Shown here: positions 51,354-59,228 of the stretch, piece by piece
How positions within the stretch are numbered: position 1 is the stretch's first letter
How the letters are laid out: each line of letters opens with the position of its first letter
DNA from: Actinocatenispora rupis
GTDB taxonomy: Bacteria; Actinomycetota; Actinomycetes; Mycobacteriales; Micromonosporaceae
DNA: 64,000 nt
NCBI RefSeq assembly: GCF_016861975.1
Contig: NZ_BOMB01000047.1
Coordinates: forward strand, 24,320-88,319
Direction: 5' to 3'
Made by a program: the position numbers and the translations under genes
Notes under the pieces: model-generated
The model's database searches: none
Told to the model about the DNA's origin: nothing
Seen by the model: only the letters and a program-made list of their open reading frames with translations

Positions 51354-51659
51354 ATGACCAGCACCGTCGTGGACCGCCCCGACACCACCCGGTACGAGAT
51401 CCGCGTGGACGACGCGACCGCCGGGTTCGTCGAGTACCACCTGTTCCGGGACGAGATCGCGTTCCTGCACACCGAGATCGACCCCGCGTACGAGGGGAAG
51501 GGGTTGGGCAGCCAGCTCGCCCGGTACGTGCTGGACGCCGCGCGGGAGCGGCACCTCGCCGTCCTGCCGTACTGCCCGTTCATCCGCGGCTGGATGACCC
51601 GGCACCCGGAGTACCTCGATCTGGTACCGGACGGGCAGCGGGCGCGTTTCGGGCTCTGA
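51354..51659 (+). CDS. Small GNAT-like N-acetyltransferase (YidJ/COG2388 type)
   Basis: A 101-residue acetyltransferase of the short type. HTEIDPAYEGKGLGSQLARYVLDAARE carries the acetyl-CoA pyrophosphate-binding loop (GKGLGSQL), and YCPFIRGWMTRHPEYLDLV is the family C-terminal signature. Short members acetylate small molecules or protein N-termini. The target is unknown. GGAAGGAA lies upstream of ATG 51354. It follows pirin by 36 bp. Confidence 0.85.
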   Translation: MTSTVVDRPDTTRYEIRVDDATAGFVEYHLFRDEIAFLHTEIDPAYEGKGLGSQLARYVLDAARERHLAVLPYCPFIRGWMTRHPEYLDLVPDGQRARFGL

Positions 51660-51736
51660 TGCGGGCAAACCGTGATGCGGCCCCCGAGCGAGGCCGCGCC
51701 GCGGTATGTATGGGGGAGGTCATCGAGGAGGCGGCG

Positions 51737-52282
51737 ATGGAGCTGTCCGCGGGCACCTACCGGTTCGGCGCCGACCAGGGCGTCATGCGGATCCGCACGT
51801 CCCGCACCGGCCTCGGCCGGCGCGCCGGACACGACCTGCTCATCGAGGCGGAACGCTGGTCCGGCAGCGCCCGCATCGGCGACGGGTACGAGGTGGAGGC
51901 GGAGATCGACGTGACCTCCCTGGCCGTACGGGAGGGCACCGGCGGCATCAAGCCGCTCACCGACCACGACCGCAAGGAGATCGCCACCACGATCCGCGGC
52001 GCGAAGCTGCTCGACGCGGCGCGGCACCCGGCGATCACGTTCCGGTCCAGCGGGGTGCGCGGTGACGCCGACGGCTTCGACCTCGACGGCGAACTCACCA
52101 TCGCCGGTACGCCCCGGCCCGTCACCGTGCACGGTGTGCTGGGCGCCGACGGGCACGTCCGGGGCAGCGCCACGGTCACCCAGACGAAGTGGGGGATCAA
52201 GCCGTACACGGCGTTTCTCGGCGCGTTGAAGCTCGCCGACGACGTCACGATCGACTTCGACACCGCGCTGCTGCCGACCTGA
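51737..52282 (+). CDS. YceI family polyisoprenoid/lipid-binding protein
   Basis: A 181-residue YceI lipocalin-like protein without a signal peptide. Conserved stretches are SAGTYRFGADQGVMRIRTSR, HDLLIEAERW and LDAARHPAITFRSS, with KWGIKPYTAFLGALKLADDV at the end. It binds a long isoprenoid or amide lipid in the cytoplasm. ATG 51737 has GAGGAG upstream. A TATGTA hexamer at 51705-51710 could be the -10 box. An earlier ATG at 51710 is possible. Confidence 0.85.
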   Translation: MELSAGTYRFGADQGVMRIRTSRTGLGRRAGHDLLIEAERWSGSARIGDGYEVEAEIDVTSLAVREGTGGIKPLTDHDRKEIATTIRGAKLLDAARHPAITFRSSGVRGDADGFDLDGELTIAGTPRPVTVHGVLGADGHVRGSATVTQTKWGIKPYTAFLGALKLADDVTIDFDTALLPT

Positions 52283-52304
52283 CGCGGTCCTGTCGCCGGT
52301 CCGG

Positions 52305-53090
52305 TTACGGCACGCCGGTGATGCCGCCGTCGACGCGCAGGTCGATGCCCGTGATGTACCCGGCGAGCGGACTGGCCAGGAACGCCACCGCCGCCGCGAT
52401 GTCCTCCGGCGTACCGAGTCGCCCGGCCGGATTCGGCGCGTACTCCCGCGCCAGCTTCGGCTCCAGTTCCGCCCAGGTGGTCGGGCCGGGCGCGTCGGCG
52501 AGGAACATCTCCCGCATGCCGTCGGTGACCACGACGCCCGGACTCACCACGTTCGCCGTGACGCCGGTGCCGGTGAGGTCCTTGGCCAAGGTGTTGGTCA
52601 GGCTGACCACCGCCGCCTTCGCCGCCGAGTAGTCGACCAGGTTCGGTTGCGGCGCGGTCGCCGTACGGCTGCCCAGGTTCACGACGCGGCCCCAGCCGTC
52701 CGCGCGCATCGCCGGCACCAGCGCGCGGATCAGCCGTACCGCGGAGACCACGTTGCCGTCGAAGGTCGCCGCCCACGCCGCCGGATCCGCCGTCCGCCAG
52801 TCCCGTTGCGCGACCGGACCGGCATTGTTCACCAGGATCCGCACCCCGAACGCCTGCGCCGCCGCGGCCACCTGCTCGGTCTGCGCCGCGTCGGTCAGGT
52901 CGCCGAGCACCACCTCCGCCGTGCCGCCCGCGGTACGGATCGCGTCGGCCACCGCGCCCGCCCGGCCCGCGTCCCGGCCGTGCACCAGCACCCGGCACCC
53001 CTCCGCCGCGAGCCGGTGCGCCACCGCCGCACCGATCCCGCCGCTGCTGGCCGTCACCAGCGCCCGCCGTCCGTTGAGCTGAAGATCCAT
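52305..53090 (-). CDS. SDR-family oxidoreductase (FabG-like)
   Basis: A 261-residue classical short-chain dehydrogenase. Cofactor loop ALVTASSGGIGAAVAHRLA (TASSGGIG), then NNAGP, catalytic Ser near VNLGSRTA and YSAAKAAVVSL with the Tyr-x3-Lys pair. HGRDAGRA suggests NADP(H) preference. ATG 53090 has no Shine-Dalgarno but TAGCGT ends about 8 nt upstream, so it is probably leaderless. Substrate unknown. Confidence 0.9.
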   Translation of the reverse strand: MDLQLNGRRALVTASSGGIGAAVAHRLAAEGCRVLVHGRDAGRAGAVADAIRTAGGTAEVVLGDLTDAAQTEQVAAAAQAFGVRILVNNAGPVAQRDWRTADPAAWAATFDGNVVSAVRLIRALVPAMRADGWGRVVNLGSRTATAPQPNLVDYSAAKAAVVSLTNTLAKDLTGTGVTANVVSPGVVVTDGMREMFLADAPGPTTWAELEPKLAREYAPNPAGRLGTPEDIAAAVAFLASPLAGYITGIDLRVDGGITGVP

Positions 53091-53599
53091 ACCGGCCACG
53101 CTAACGCCTCCCGCCGCGACCCGCCCGGCGACCGGCACGTGCGTCACACCACGATCCTCGGATCCCTCGTACCGACGGGAGTCGGCTCTGCTACGGGCAA
53201 CCGGGACCGTCCCAGGTGGACAGTCGGGCGGGTGGTCGTGCCGGTGCCGCCCATCCGATCCGATCACGGTACTGCCGTTGCGGCGCCGCGGTCCCGTGGC
53301 CTCGGTGCCGCGAGACTCTTCCGGCGTGGCAACGGAAGCGTCGTCGTCGCAACGGAACGCTCCGGTGGCAGGGCAGCGAGAGTCCGTTGCGGCGCCAGGA
53401 AACGCCGCTGTGTCAGTACATCGGATGCTGCGGAACGAGAGTCGTCGCCGGGCAACGGACACCGCCGGCCACAGTGGACGGACGGCGCCGACCGCAGTCG
53501 GCGGAAACCAGTGCGCGGCGGAAGTCGTTGCCGCGCAACGAGTTGCGGTCACCGACCGTCCGGGTGGATCCCCTGGGGGATCCACCCGGACACCCGTAC
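53091..53599. repeat. Intergenic region rich in GCAACGGA elements
   Basis: 509 bp without a gene. GCAACGGA or its complement TCCGTTGC occurs at 53329-53336, 53349-53356, 53383-53390 and 53452-53459, with near copies around 53274, 53526 and 53535-53546. Two near copies of GTCCA-N3-TGGAC (53209, 53467) are also present. It ends in the palindrome of the MFS gene. Confidence 0.55.
53558..53591 (-). terminator. Perfect 16-bp stem after the MFS gene
   Basis: GTCCGGGTGGATCCCC (53558-53573) and GGGGATCCACCCGGAC (53576-53591) form an exact inverted repeat with a two-base centre. It lies 9 bp after the MFS stop at 53600, in the direction of transcription. It is a strong terminator candidate although no T tract follows. 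Confidence 0.7.
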
Positions 53600-54979
53600 T
53601 CAGGCCAGCGCGGGCGCTCCCGTACGGCGGCCGGCGAGGACGGCGCCCAGTGCCGCGAGGGCCGCCATCGCCAGGTCGAGCGGGAGTACCGCGGCGGTGG
53701 GGTGTGCGGTGGAGGCGAGCAGGTTGACGAGGACACCGCCGACGCCGACCATCAGTACCTGGCCGAGCAGGTCGCTGATCTGCATGGCCGAGGAGTTGAA
53801 GCCGCGGTCGGCGACCGTGGACGCGTCGAGGGTCAGGACGCTCGCCGACGAGACGCCGAGCCCCATCCCGGCGCCGGCGATCGGCAGGACGACCAGCGCC
53901 GCCCAGGCCGGGCCGCCGGGCGCGGCGATCAGCGCGACACCGGCCAGTCCGACCGCCAGCAGGACGAATCCGGCGCGCAGCAGGACGGTGCGCGACAGGT
54001 CCCGCCGCCTGCCCTGCCAGGCCGAGGCCAGGCACCAGCCGAGCGCGCCGACGGTCAGCGGCAGCCCGGCGGCCGCCGGCGGGTAGTGGTGCACCGCGGT
54101 CAGCGTGAGCGGCACGTACGCCAGGACCGCGAAGTAGCCGCCGGACAGCAGTCCGCGCGACAGGATCGCGGTCGGCAGTCCGGGGCGCGCCCGCAGGGTG
54201 CCGGCGGGCAGCAGCCGCCGCGCCGACGGTACGAGGGCGCCGAGCGCGACGACGCCGACGACGAGCGTCACCGCCGACGGGTGCTGCGCGGCGAACGTCA
54301 GCGCGGACAGGCCCACCGCGGCGCCGAGCGCGGCCAGCGGCAGCCCACGCCGTACCGGGGTCGCGCCGTCGCGTTCCTCGGCCGGCAGCCGGCGCAGTAC
54401 CGGCACCAGGATCGCGAGTCCCAGCAGTACCAAGGGAACCAGGCCGAGGAAGACCGGCCGCCAGCCGGCCTGCTGGGTGACGACCCCGGCGACGGCCGGG
54501 CCGATCAGCGCGGGCAGCACCCACGCCGCGGACAGCGCACCGTACGCCGCGGGCCGGTCCCGTTCCGGGTACACCGCGCCGATCAGTACGGTCACGGCGA
54601 CGACCTGGGCACCGGCGCCGAGACCCTGCAACGTACGGCCCAGCAGCAGCAGCGGCATCGACACCGCGGTGCCCGACACGACGAGGCCGACCACGAACAC
54701 CGCCGGGCCGGCGATCATCGACGGTACCGGCCCGCGCAGGTCGCAGATCCGCCCGGACAGCACGCACGCCACGACACTCGCGGCGAGGAACGCCACGAAC
54801 GGCCACGCGTACCAGGCGCCGCCGTGCAGGTCGCCGACGATCCGCGGCATCGCCGTGTTGACGCCCATGTCCTCGAACGCGGCGAGCGTCACGAGCAGCA
54901 CGATGCCGATGGTGGGGCCACGGCGGTCCGGCGCCCAGAGCGCGCTGGTCCGCCGTACCGGAGTCTCGGTCGCAGTCAC
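53600..54979 (-). CDS. MFS exporter under SoxR-type promoter
   Basis: A 459-residue MFS permease of the drug/proton antiporter (DHA) kind. Helix 1 is IGIVLLVTLAAFEDMGVNTAMPRI, and the loop motif GRICDLRGP corresponds to motif A. Twelve to fourteen hydrophobic helices are expected. The GTG 54979 start lies exactly where transcription should begin from the SoxR-type promoter at 54986-55016, so the message is leaderless. SoxR-controlled exporters remove redox-cycling compounds. Confidence 0.85.
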   Translation of the reverse strand: MTATETPVRRTSALWAPDRRGPTIGIVLLVTLAAFEDMGVNTAMPRIVGDLHGGAWYAWPFVAFLAASVVACVLSGRICDLRGPVPSMIAGPAVFVVGLVVSGTAVSMPLLLLGRTLQGLGAGAQVVAVTVLIGAVYPERDRPAAYGALSAAWVLPALIGPAVAGVVTQQAGWRPVFLGLVPLVLLGLAILVPVLRRLPAEERDGATPVRRGLPLAALGAAVGLSALTFAAQHPSAVTLVVGVVALGALVPSARRLLPAGTLRARPGLPTAILSRGLLSGGYFAVLAYVPLTLTAVHHYPPAAAGLPLTVGALGWCLASAWQGRRRDLSRTVLLRAGFVLLAVGLAGVALIAAPGGPAWAALVVLPIAGAGMGLGVSSASVLTLDASTVADRGFNSSAMQISDLLGQVLMVGVGGVLVNLLASTAHPTAAVLPLDLAMAALAALGAVLAGRRTGAPALA

Positions 54980-54985
54980 CCCTGA

Positions 54986-55016
54986 ATCCTCGAACCTCAA
55001 GCGCGCTTCAGGTCAA
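54986..55016 (-). promoter_or_regulatory. SoxR-box promoter of the MFS exporter
   Basis: On the minus strand -35 TTGACC (55016-55011), then a 19-bp spacer, then a -10 GAGGAT (54991-54986). Between them lies CCTCAAGCGCGCTTCAGG (54995-55012 on the plus strand), one mismatch from the actinomycete SoxR palindrome CCTCAAGCNNGCTTGAGG. Long spacer plus central dyad is the MerR/SoxR activation layout. The start GTG 54979 falls at the expected +1. Confidence 0.7.
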
Positions 55017-55056
55017 TGCGTGCGTCGATGATCCGCCCCACAGCGGCGCCGTCAGG

Positions 55057-55923
55057 TTACGGCGCGACCACGTCCGCGAGCCGGTCGACCTGGTCCAGGT
55101 CCGCCGTCGCCGGATCGAAGTACAGCTCGGTGAAGCCGGCGTCGGAGAACGCCCGCACCGCGTCGGCCACCGCCGCCTCCGTACGCCGGGCGCCGGACGC
55201 GATCCGCTCCGCGTACTCCCCGGTGAAGCCGTAGTAGCGGCGCAGGTACGCCCACGAGTCGGCCTCCGCGTCCGGGCCGAGCGCGAAGTACGTCAGGGCG
55301 GCCAGCCGCGGCTCACCGTCGCGGCCCGCGTCCCGCCACGCGGTACGGATCCGCTCGGCCAGCGGCGCGGCCTGCTCCGGCGGCGCGCCACCGATCGTCC
55401 ACCCCGCACCCCACTCGACCGTACGGCGGATCGCGGCGTCGCTGGTGCCGCCCACCAGGATCGGTACCCGCCGGTCGTTGACCGGGATCGGGCACACCGC
55501 CTCCTCGCCGCCGGCCACCGGCTCACCCCGCCACGCCCGGTGCATCAGGTCCAGCCCGGCGTCGAAGTCACGCCCCCGGGTACCCGGGTCGCGGCCCACC
55601 GCGGCGAAGTCGTCCGGCCGCCCACCCACGCCGAGCCCCAGCGTGAGCCGCCCACCGGACAGCTGGTCCAGGCTCGCCGCCGTCTTCGCCAGCAACAGCG
55701 GCTGGTACACCGGGGCGAGCAGGATGTTCGTCGTCAGCCCGATCCGGCTCGTCGCGCCCGCCGCCACGGCCAGCGCCGTCAGCGAGTCGTACGACGGGAA
55801 GACGACGCGGTCGATGGTCGCCAGCGCGGCGAACCCGCGGTCCTCCGCCCGACGCGCCCACTCCACCAGGCGTACTCCGGGCGTGTCCGGTACCGGGTTG
55901 GGCAGTCCGATCCCGATCCTCAT
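55057..55923 (-). CDS. F420-type LLM class oxidoreductase
   Basis: A 288-residue luciferase-like monooxygenase. MRIGIGLPNP starts the barrel, RAEDRGFAALATIDRV and TNILLAPVYQPLLLAKTAASLDQLSGGRLTLGLGVGGRPDDF follow, the latter the typical LLM signature. Actinomycete members often use F420. GAGGT precedes ATG 55923. Divergent from a PPOX-type F420 protein at 55983, so both may serve F420-dependent reactions. Confidence 0.88.
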   Translation of the reverse strand: MRIGIGLPNPVPDTPGVRLVEWARRAEDRGFAALATIDRVVFPSYDSLTALAVAAGATSRIGLTTNILLAPVYQPLLLAKTAASLDQLSGGRLTLGLGVGGRPDDFAAVGRDPGTRGRDFDAGLDLMHRAWRGEPVAGGEEAVCPIPVNDRRVPILVGGTSDAAIRRTVEWGAGWTIGGAPPEQAAPLAERIRTAWRDAGRDGEPRLAALTYFALGPDAEADSWAYLRRYYGFTGEYAERIASGARRTEAAVADAVRAFSDAGFTELYFDPATADLDQVDRLADVVAP

Positions 55924-55982
55924 CCCCACGACCTCCCACGGTTTCGGCATCGCCGGCGCCGTCGCCGGCCTACCGTGCAACT

Positions 55983-56411
55983 GTGACACCACCCGGGCCG
56001 GACGCGGGGCGGATGCGCCGGTTGGTCGACACCGCGCGCGTCGCGCGGCTCGCCACCGTCGACGCCGCCGGCGACCCGCACCTAGTACCGGTGTGCTTCG
56101 CGCTGCTCGGCGACACCGCGTACTCCGCCGTCGACGCCAAGCCGAAACGGACGACCCAGCTCCGGCGCGTCGCGAACCTCCGCGCCACCGGCCGCTGCTG
56201 CCTGCTCGTCGACCGGTACTCCGACGACTGGTCCGCGCTGTGGTGGGTACGTCTCGACGGCACCGGCCGGATCGTCGACGACCCCGGCGAGACGGCACGC
56301 GCACTCGCCGCGCTCACCGCCCGCTACCCGCAGTACGTCGCGGCGCCGCCCGGCGGGCCCGTCCTCGCCGTCGACGTCACCCGCTGGACCGGCTGGACCG
56401 CCACCCCCTGA
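55983..56411 (+). CDS. PPOX-class F420-dependent oxidoreductase-like protein
   Basis: A 142-residue split beta-barrel protein of the TIGR03668 kind. Typical segments are TARVARLATVDAAGDPHLVPVCFAL and LLVDRYSDDWSALWWVRLDGTG. It probably binds F420 or FMN. GTG 55983 has no Shine-Dalgarno but TACCGT (55971-55976) 6 nt upstream, which makes it leaderless. 59 bp from the divergent LLM gene. Confidence 0.85.
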   Translation: MTPPGPDAGRMRRLVDTARVARLATVDAAGDPHLVPVCFALLGDTAYSAVDAKPKRTTQLRRVANLRATGRCCLLVDRYSDDWSALWWVRLDGTGRIVDDPGETARALAALTARYPQYVAAPPGGPVLAVDVTRWTGWTATP

Positions 56412-56432
56412 CGGCCGCGCCGGATGGCCCGC

Positions 56433-56903
56433 TCAGGACCAGTCGTACCCGGAGCGCAGCGCCGCGGCGACCCGGTCGAACCGGGCCCGGTCGAGGATCG
56501 CGCCCTCACGCCGGATGCCGTCCTCGCGCATCGTCAGCACCCGGTCCAGCCGTACCCAGCTGGGCCGGTGGTCGCGGTCCCACTCGCCCGGACCGAGCGC
56601 GAACCAGTGCCGCTGGCCGTCCCGCGCGCTCTGGCTGGACAGCATCAGCCCGAACAGCGTCCGGCTCCACCGGCCGACCACCAGCACCGGGCGGTCCTTG
56701 CCCTGCCGCGGATCCTCCTCGTACGGCACCCACGTCCACACGATCTCGCCCGGATCGGCGCGCCCGTCCAACTCCGGCGCGTACTCCAGCCGCCGCCGGC
56801 GCAGCGCGCCGACCTGCCGGCGCCGCGCGACCCGCGCGGGGGAGGGTACCGGCGCGCCCCGCCGTCCGAGCCGCCCGACCACGCTTCTCCACAGGTTCGC
56901 CAC
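56433..56903 (-). CDS. PemK/MazF-family protein, orphan
   Basis: A 156-residue protein with the MazF/PemK beta-barrel pattern: DPGEIVWTWVPYEEDPRQGKDRPVLVVGR and LSSQSARDGQ. Typical toxins are mRNA interferases of about 110-120 residues. Here an Arg-rich N-terminal extension of about 45 residues is present. No antitoxin-like gene lies beside it, so it may be a housekeeping member or an orphan toxin. GTG 56903 is the likely start. The frame stays open upstream. Confidence 0.75.
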   Translation of the reverse strand: MANLWRSVVGRLGRRGAPVPSPARVARRRQVGALRRRRLEYAPELDGRADPGEIVWTWVPYEEDPRQGKDRPVLVVGRWSRTLFGLMLSSQSARDGQRHWFALGPGEWDRDHRPSWVRLDRVLTMREDGIRREGAILDRARFDRVAAALRSGYDWS

Positions 56904-56975
56904 GGCCGGCACCCTACCCCGCCCCCGCGCCACCGCCCCCGCGCGCCCGCGCGCCCGCGCCCCGCGCAAGCCGCC

Positions 56976-57187
56976 CCTGCGTCACCGCACCGGCACTCCG
57001 TCACGTCACGGTGGCCTGGCGGCTCCGCGTATGCCACCGCGTCACTGCTCCTGCGTCACCGCATCGGCATGCCGCCATGTCACGGTGGCCCGGCGGCCCC
57101 GCGTATGCCACCGCGTCACTGCTCCTGCGTCACCGCACCGGCACTCCGTCACGTCACGGTGGCCTGGCGGCACCGCGCATGCCGCCG
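56976..57187. repeat. 74-bp tandem repeat, 2.9 copies
   Basis: Three copies of a 74-bp unit starting CCTGCGTCACCGCA at 56976, 57050 and 57124. The third stops near 57187. Units differ at a few positions. The unit contains GTCACGTCACGGTGGC, a partly palindromic element. The period is not a multiple of three, there is no ribosome binding site and it lies between genes, so it is not coding. Confidence 0.85.
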
Positions 57188-57344
57188 GCCATCAGGCCGC
57201 GAGTACTCCGGCCCGGGGCACCGCGTCGTCGCCAGACACGCGGGCTGGCACGGCGTCGCCAGCCGCGCCGGTACGGCACCGTGGCCCCGCACCGCTCGGG
57301 TACCTCGGCCGGGTGGGCCACCGGGCAGGTCCTAGACTGCCGGG

Positions 57345-57425
57345 ATGCATGCGGTGACCGGATGGACGACCCCGCCGCTGCCGCTGTACGGGCAGGACCA
57401 CGACCGCGGCGACCTCGCGCCCTGA
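57345..57425 (+). CDS. Possible leaderless 26-residue peptide
   Basis: A short frame MHAVTGWTTPPLPLYGQDHD... ending TGA 57423-57425. TAGACT (57333-57338) lies 6 nt before the ATG, the spacing seen for leaderless actinomycete genes. It precedes the MFS gene by about 110 bp. It may be a leader peptide, a truncated gene or chance. Confidence 0.3.
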   Translation: MHAVTGWTTPPLPLYGQDHDRGDLAP

Positions 57426-57533
57426 GACGCCGCCGCGCCGCCCTCGTCGCGGCGCCGCCGTCGCCCCGTTCGCCCGAGCCGTAAGGGATCCCGCCATGCC
57501 GCGTACCCTGCTGTCCGCTCCCGAGGCCGTACG

Positions 57534-58712
57534 ATGACCGGCCCGCTCGCCCCGACCGTCCGTGTCCTCGGCCGCCGGCACGTACCGCGGCTGCTGTCCT
57601 CCGCGCTGCTCGGCCGGCTGCCGACGGGCATGGCGGCGCTGGCGATCCTGTTGCTGGTCCGCGACCGGGGCGGCGAATACGGCCTCGCCGGGCTCCTCTC
57701 CGGCCTGTACGCCGCGGGCGGTGCGCTCGGCGGCCCGCTGCTCGGCCGCGCGATCGACCGGTACCGGCAGGGGCCGGTGCTGGTGGGTGCGGCGCTCGCG
57801 GCCGGGGTGGGTTTCGCCGCGCTGGGCCTGGTGCCGATGCGTGGGTGGCCGCCGCTGGCGGCGACGCTGCTGGCGGGCGCGGCGACGCCGCCGTTGGAGT
57901 CGTGCCTGCGGGTGCTGTGGCCGCGGGTGGTGTCCGCCGATCTGCTGCACCCCGCGTACTCGCTCGATGCGGCGGCGCAGGAGATCCTGTTCGTGCTGGG
58001 CCCGCTGGTCGTACTGGGGTCGGTGGCGGCGTTCGGCCCGGCGGGCGGGGTGGTCGTGGCCGCCGTACTCGGTGTGGCGGGGGTGGCGCTGTTCGCCACG
58101 GCCGGACCGTCGCGTACCTGGCGGGGTGAGCCGACCGCGCGCCGGCATCCGGCGGGGCCGCTGCGGTCGGGCCGGCTGGTCCGGTTGCTGGTTTCGTTGC
58201 TGTTGACCGGTTTCACGCTCGGTACGTTCGCCGTCGGCAGCACCGCGTACGCGGAGCACGCGGCGGGGCGGGGTCTTGCGGGCTGGCTGATCGCGGCGAA
58301 CGGGCTGGGCGCGTTGATCGGCGGCGTCGGGTACACGCTGGTGCGGCCGGGTGCGGACCTGTCCCGCCGGCTGCTGGTGCTGTCGGTGGCGCTGGCCGCG
58401 GGCTACCTGCCGCTGGCGCTGCAACCCGCGCCGCCGGTGATGCTGGCGCTGTGCGTGCTGTCCGGCCTGTCCCTTCCCCCGGTACTCGCGTGCGGCTTCG
58501 CGATCGTGGAGCGGGTGGCGCCGGAGGGCACGGTGACGGAGGCGTTCACGTGGGTGGTCGCGGCGTTCGGGGTCGGGAACGCGGCCGGTGCCACGCTGGG
58601 TGGCGTCCTCGTCGACCGGTACGGCGCGGTCGCCGCGTTCCTGATCGGGGCCGGTACGGCCGCGCTGGCCGCGGTCACGGTGGCGCGCCGGCTGGTGCCC
58701 GCCCGGCCCTGA
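57534..58712 (+). CDS. MFS transporter
   Basis: A 392-residue MFS permease of twelve helices. It has LLVRDRGGEYGLAGLLSGLYAAGGALGG and GRAIDRYRQGPVL, corresponding to motif A. The second half has LVSLLLTGFTLGTFAVGSTAYAEHAAG. It is probably an exporter, and the substrate is unknown. ATG 57534 has no good Shine-Dalgarno. It ends at a strong hairpin shared with the opposite gene. Confidence 0.85.
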   Translation: MTGPLAPTVRVLGRRHVPRLLSSALLGRLPTGMAALAILLLVRDRGGEYGLAGLLSGLYAAGGALGGPLLGRAIDRYRQGPVLVGAALAAGVGFAALGLVPMRGWPPLAATLLAGAATPPLESCLRVLWPRVVSADLLHPAYSLDAAAQEILFVLGPLVVLGSVAAFGPAGGVVVAAVLGVAGVALFATAGPSRTWRGEPTARRHPAGPLRSGRLVRLLVSLLLTGFTLGTFAVGSTAYAEHAAGRGLAGWLIAANGLGALIGGVGYTLVRPGADLSRRLLVLSVALAAGYLPLALQPAPPVMLALCVLSGLSLPPVLACGFAIVERVAPEGTVTEAFTWVVAAFGVGNAAGATLGGVLVDRYGAVAAFLIGAGTAALAAVTVARRLVPARP

Positions 58713-58718
58713 CATGAC

Positions 58719-58747
58719 GCGGACCCCGCCGGTGTGGCGGGGTCCGC
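58719..58747. terminator. Bidirectional terminator hairpin
   Basis: GCGGACCCCGCC (58719-58730) and GGCGGGGTCCGC (58736-58747) form a 12-bp perfect stem with a 5-base loop, between the convergent stops at 58712 and 58764. Confidence 0.75.
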
Positions 58748-58763
58748 GGCGTCGGGCTTCGGA

Positions 58764-59027
58764 TCAGTCCGGGATCGGGCGGCGCAGCGAGTAGGTCACC
58801 GCGTGCAGCCGGTGCGGCTGCCCGACCAGGATCGCGGCCCGGTCGTACGACTGCCAGCCGGCCTGGCCGGCCCGGTTGAGGTGGCGGAGGTCGTCGAACC
58901 GCTCGTCGGTTCCCCACCGGGCCACGCCGTCCGGGTGGTGGAAGTTCGCGGTCCAGTCCATGTACTTGTCGGCCCCGAACGTCCCGGTGGACTTGTATTC
59001 GAGCCTGGCATATTCCCATCGCGTCAC
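58764..59027 (-). CDS. Hypothetical small protein
   Basis: An 87-residue soluble protein (VTRWEYARLEYKSTG at the N-terminus, HLNRAGQAGWQSYDRAAIL in the middle, LRRPIP at the end). It has no hydrophobic helix and no recognised domain, but the length, codon bias and many aromatic residues look like a genuine actinomycete protein with a DUF4177-like strand-helix pattern (WEY...GW). GTG 59027 is the likely start. Confidence 0.6.
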   Translation of the reverse strand: MTRWEYARLEYKSTGTFGADKYMDWTANFHHPDGVARWGTDERFDDLRHLNRAGQAGWQSYDRAAILVGQPHRLHAVTYSLRRPIPD

Positions 59028-59228
59028 CGGTTCATCATGCCGCAGCGCCACAACGCCCGCACCGTACCGACCCGCCGGACCCGCACCGGCTCGACCCGGT
59101 ACGTACGCGAAGATTTCTTCCGAGTGGTCTGTTCTCTTCGCAACGATCATGGCAAGGTGTCCTCGTACCGCGGCGGCCCGTGCGCCGGTGCCCGCCGCTC
59201 GTCCTGGCGTACGAGAGGGCGGTGGCGG

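Noticed and set aside
51710..51736. YceI start at ATG 51710
   Set aside because: ATG 51737 has GAGGAG at good spacing, and the extra residues are not conserved.
56976..57187. CRISPR array
   Set aside because: The repeats are adjacent with no spacers, the unit is 74 bp and no cas gene is present.
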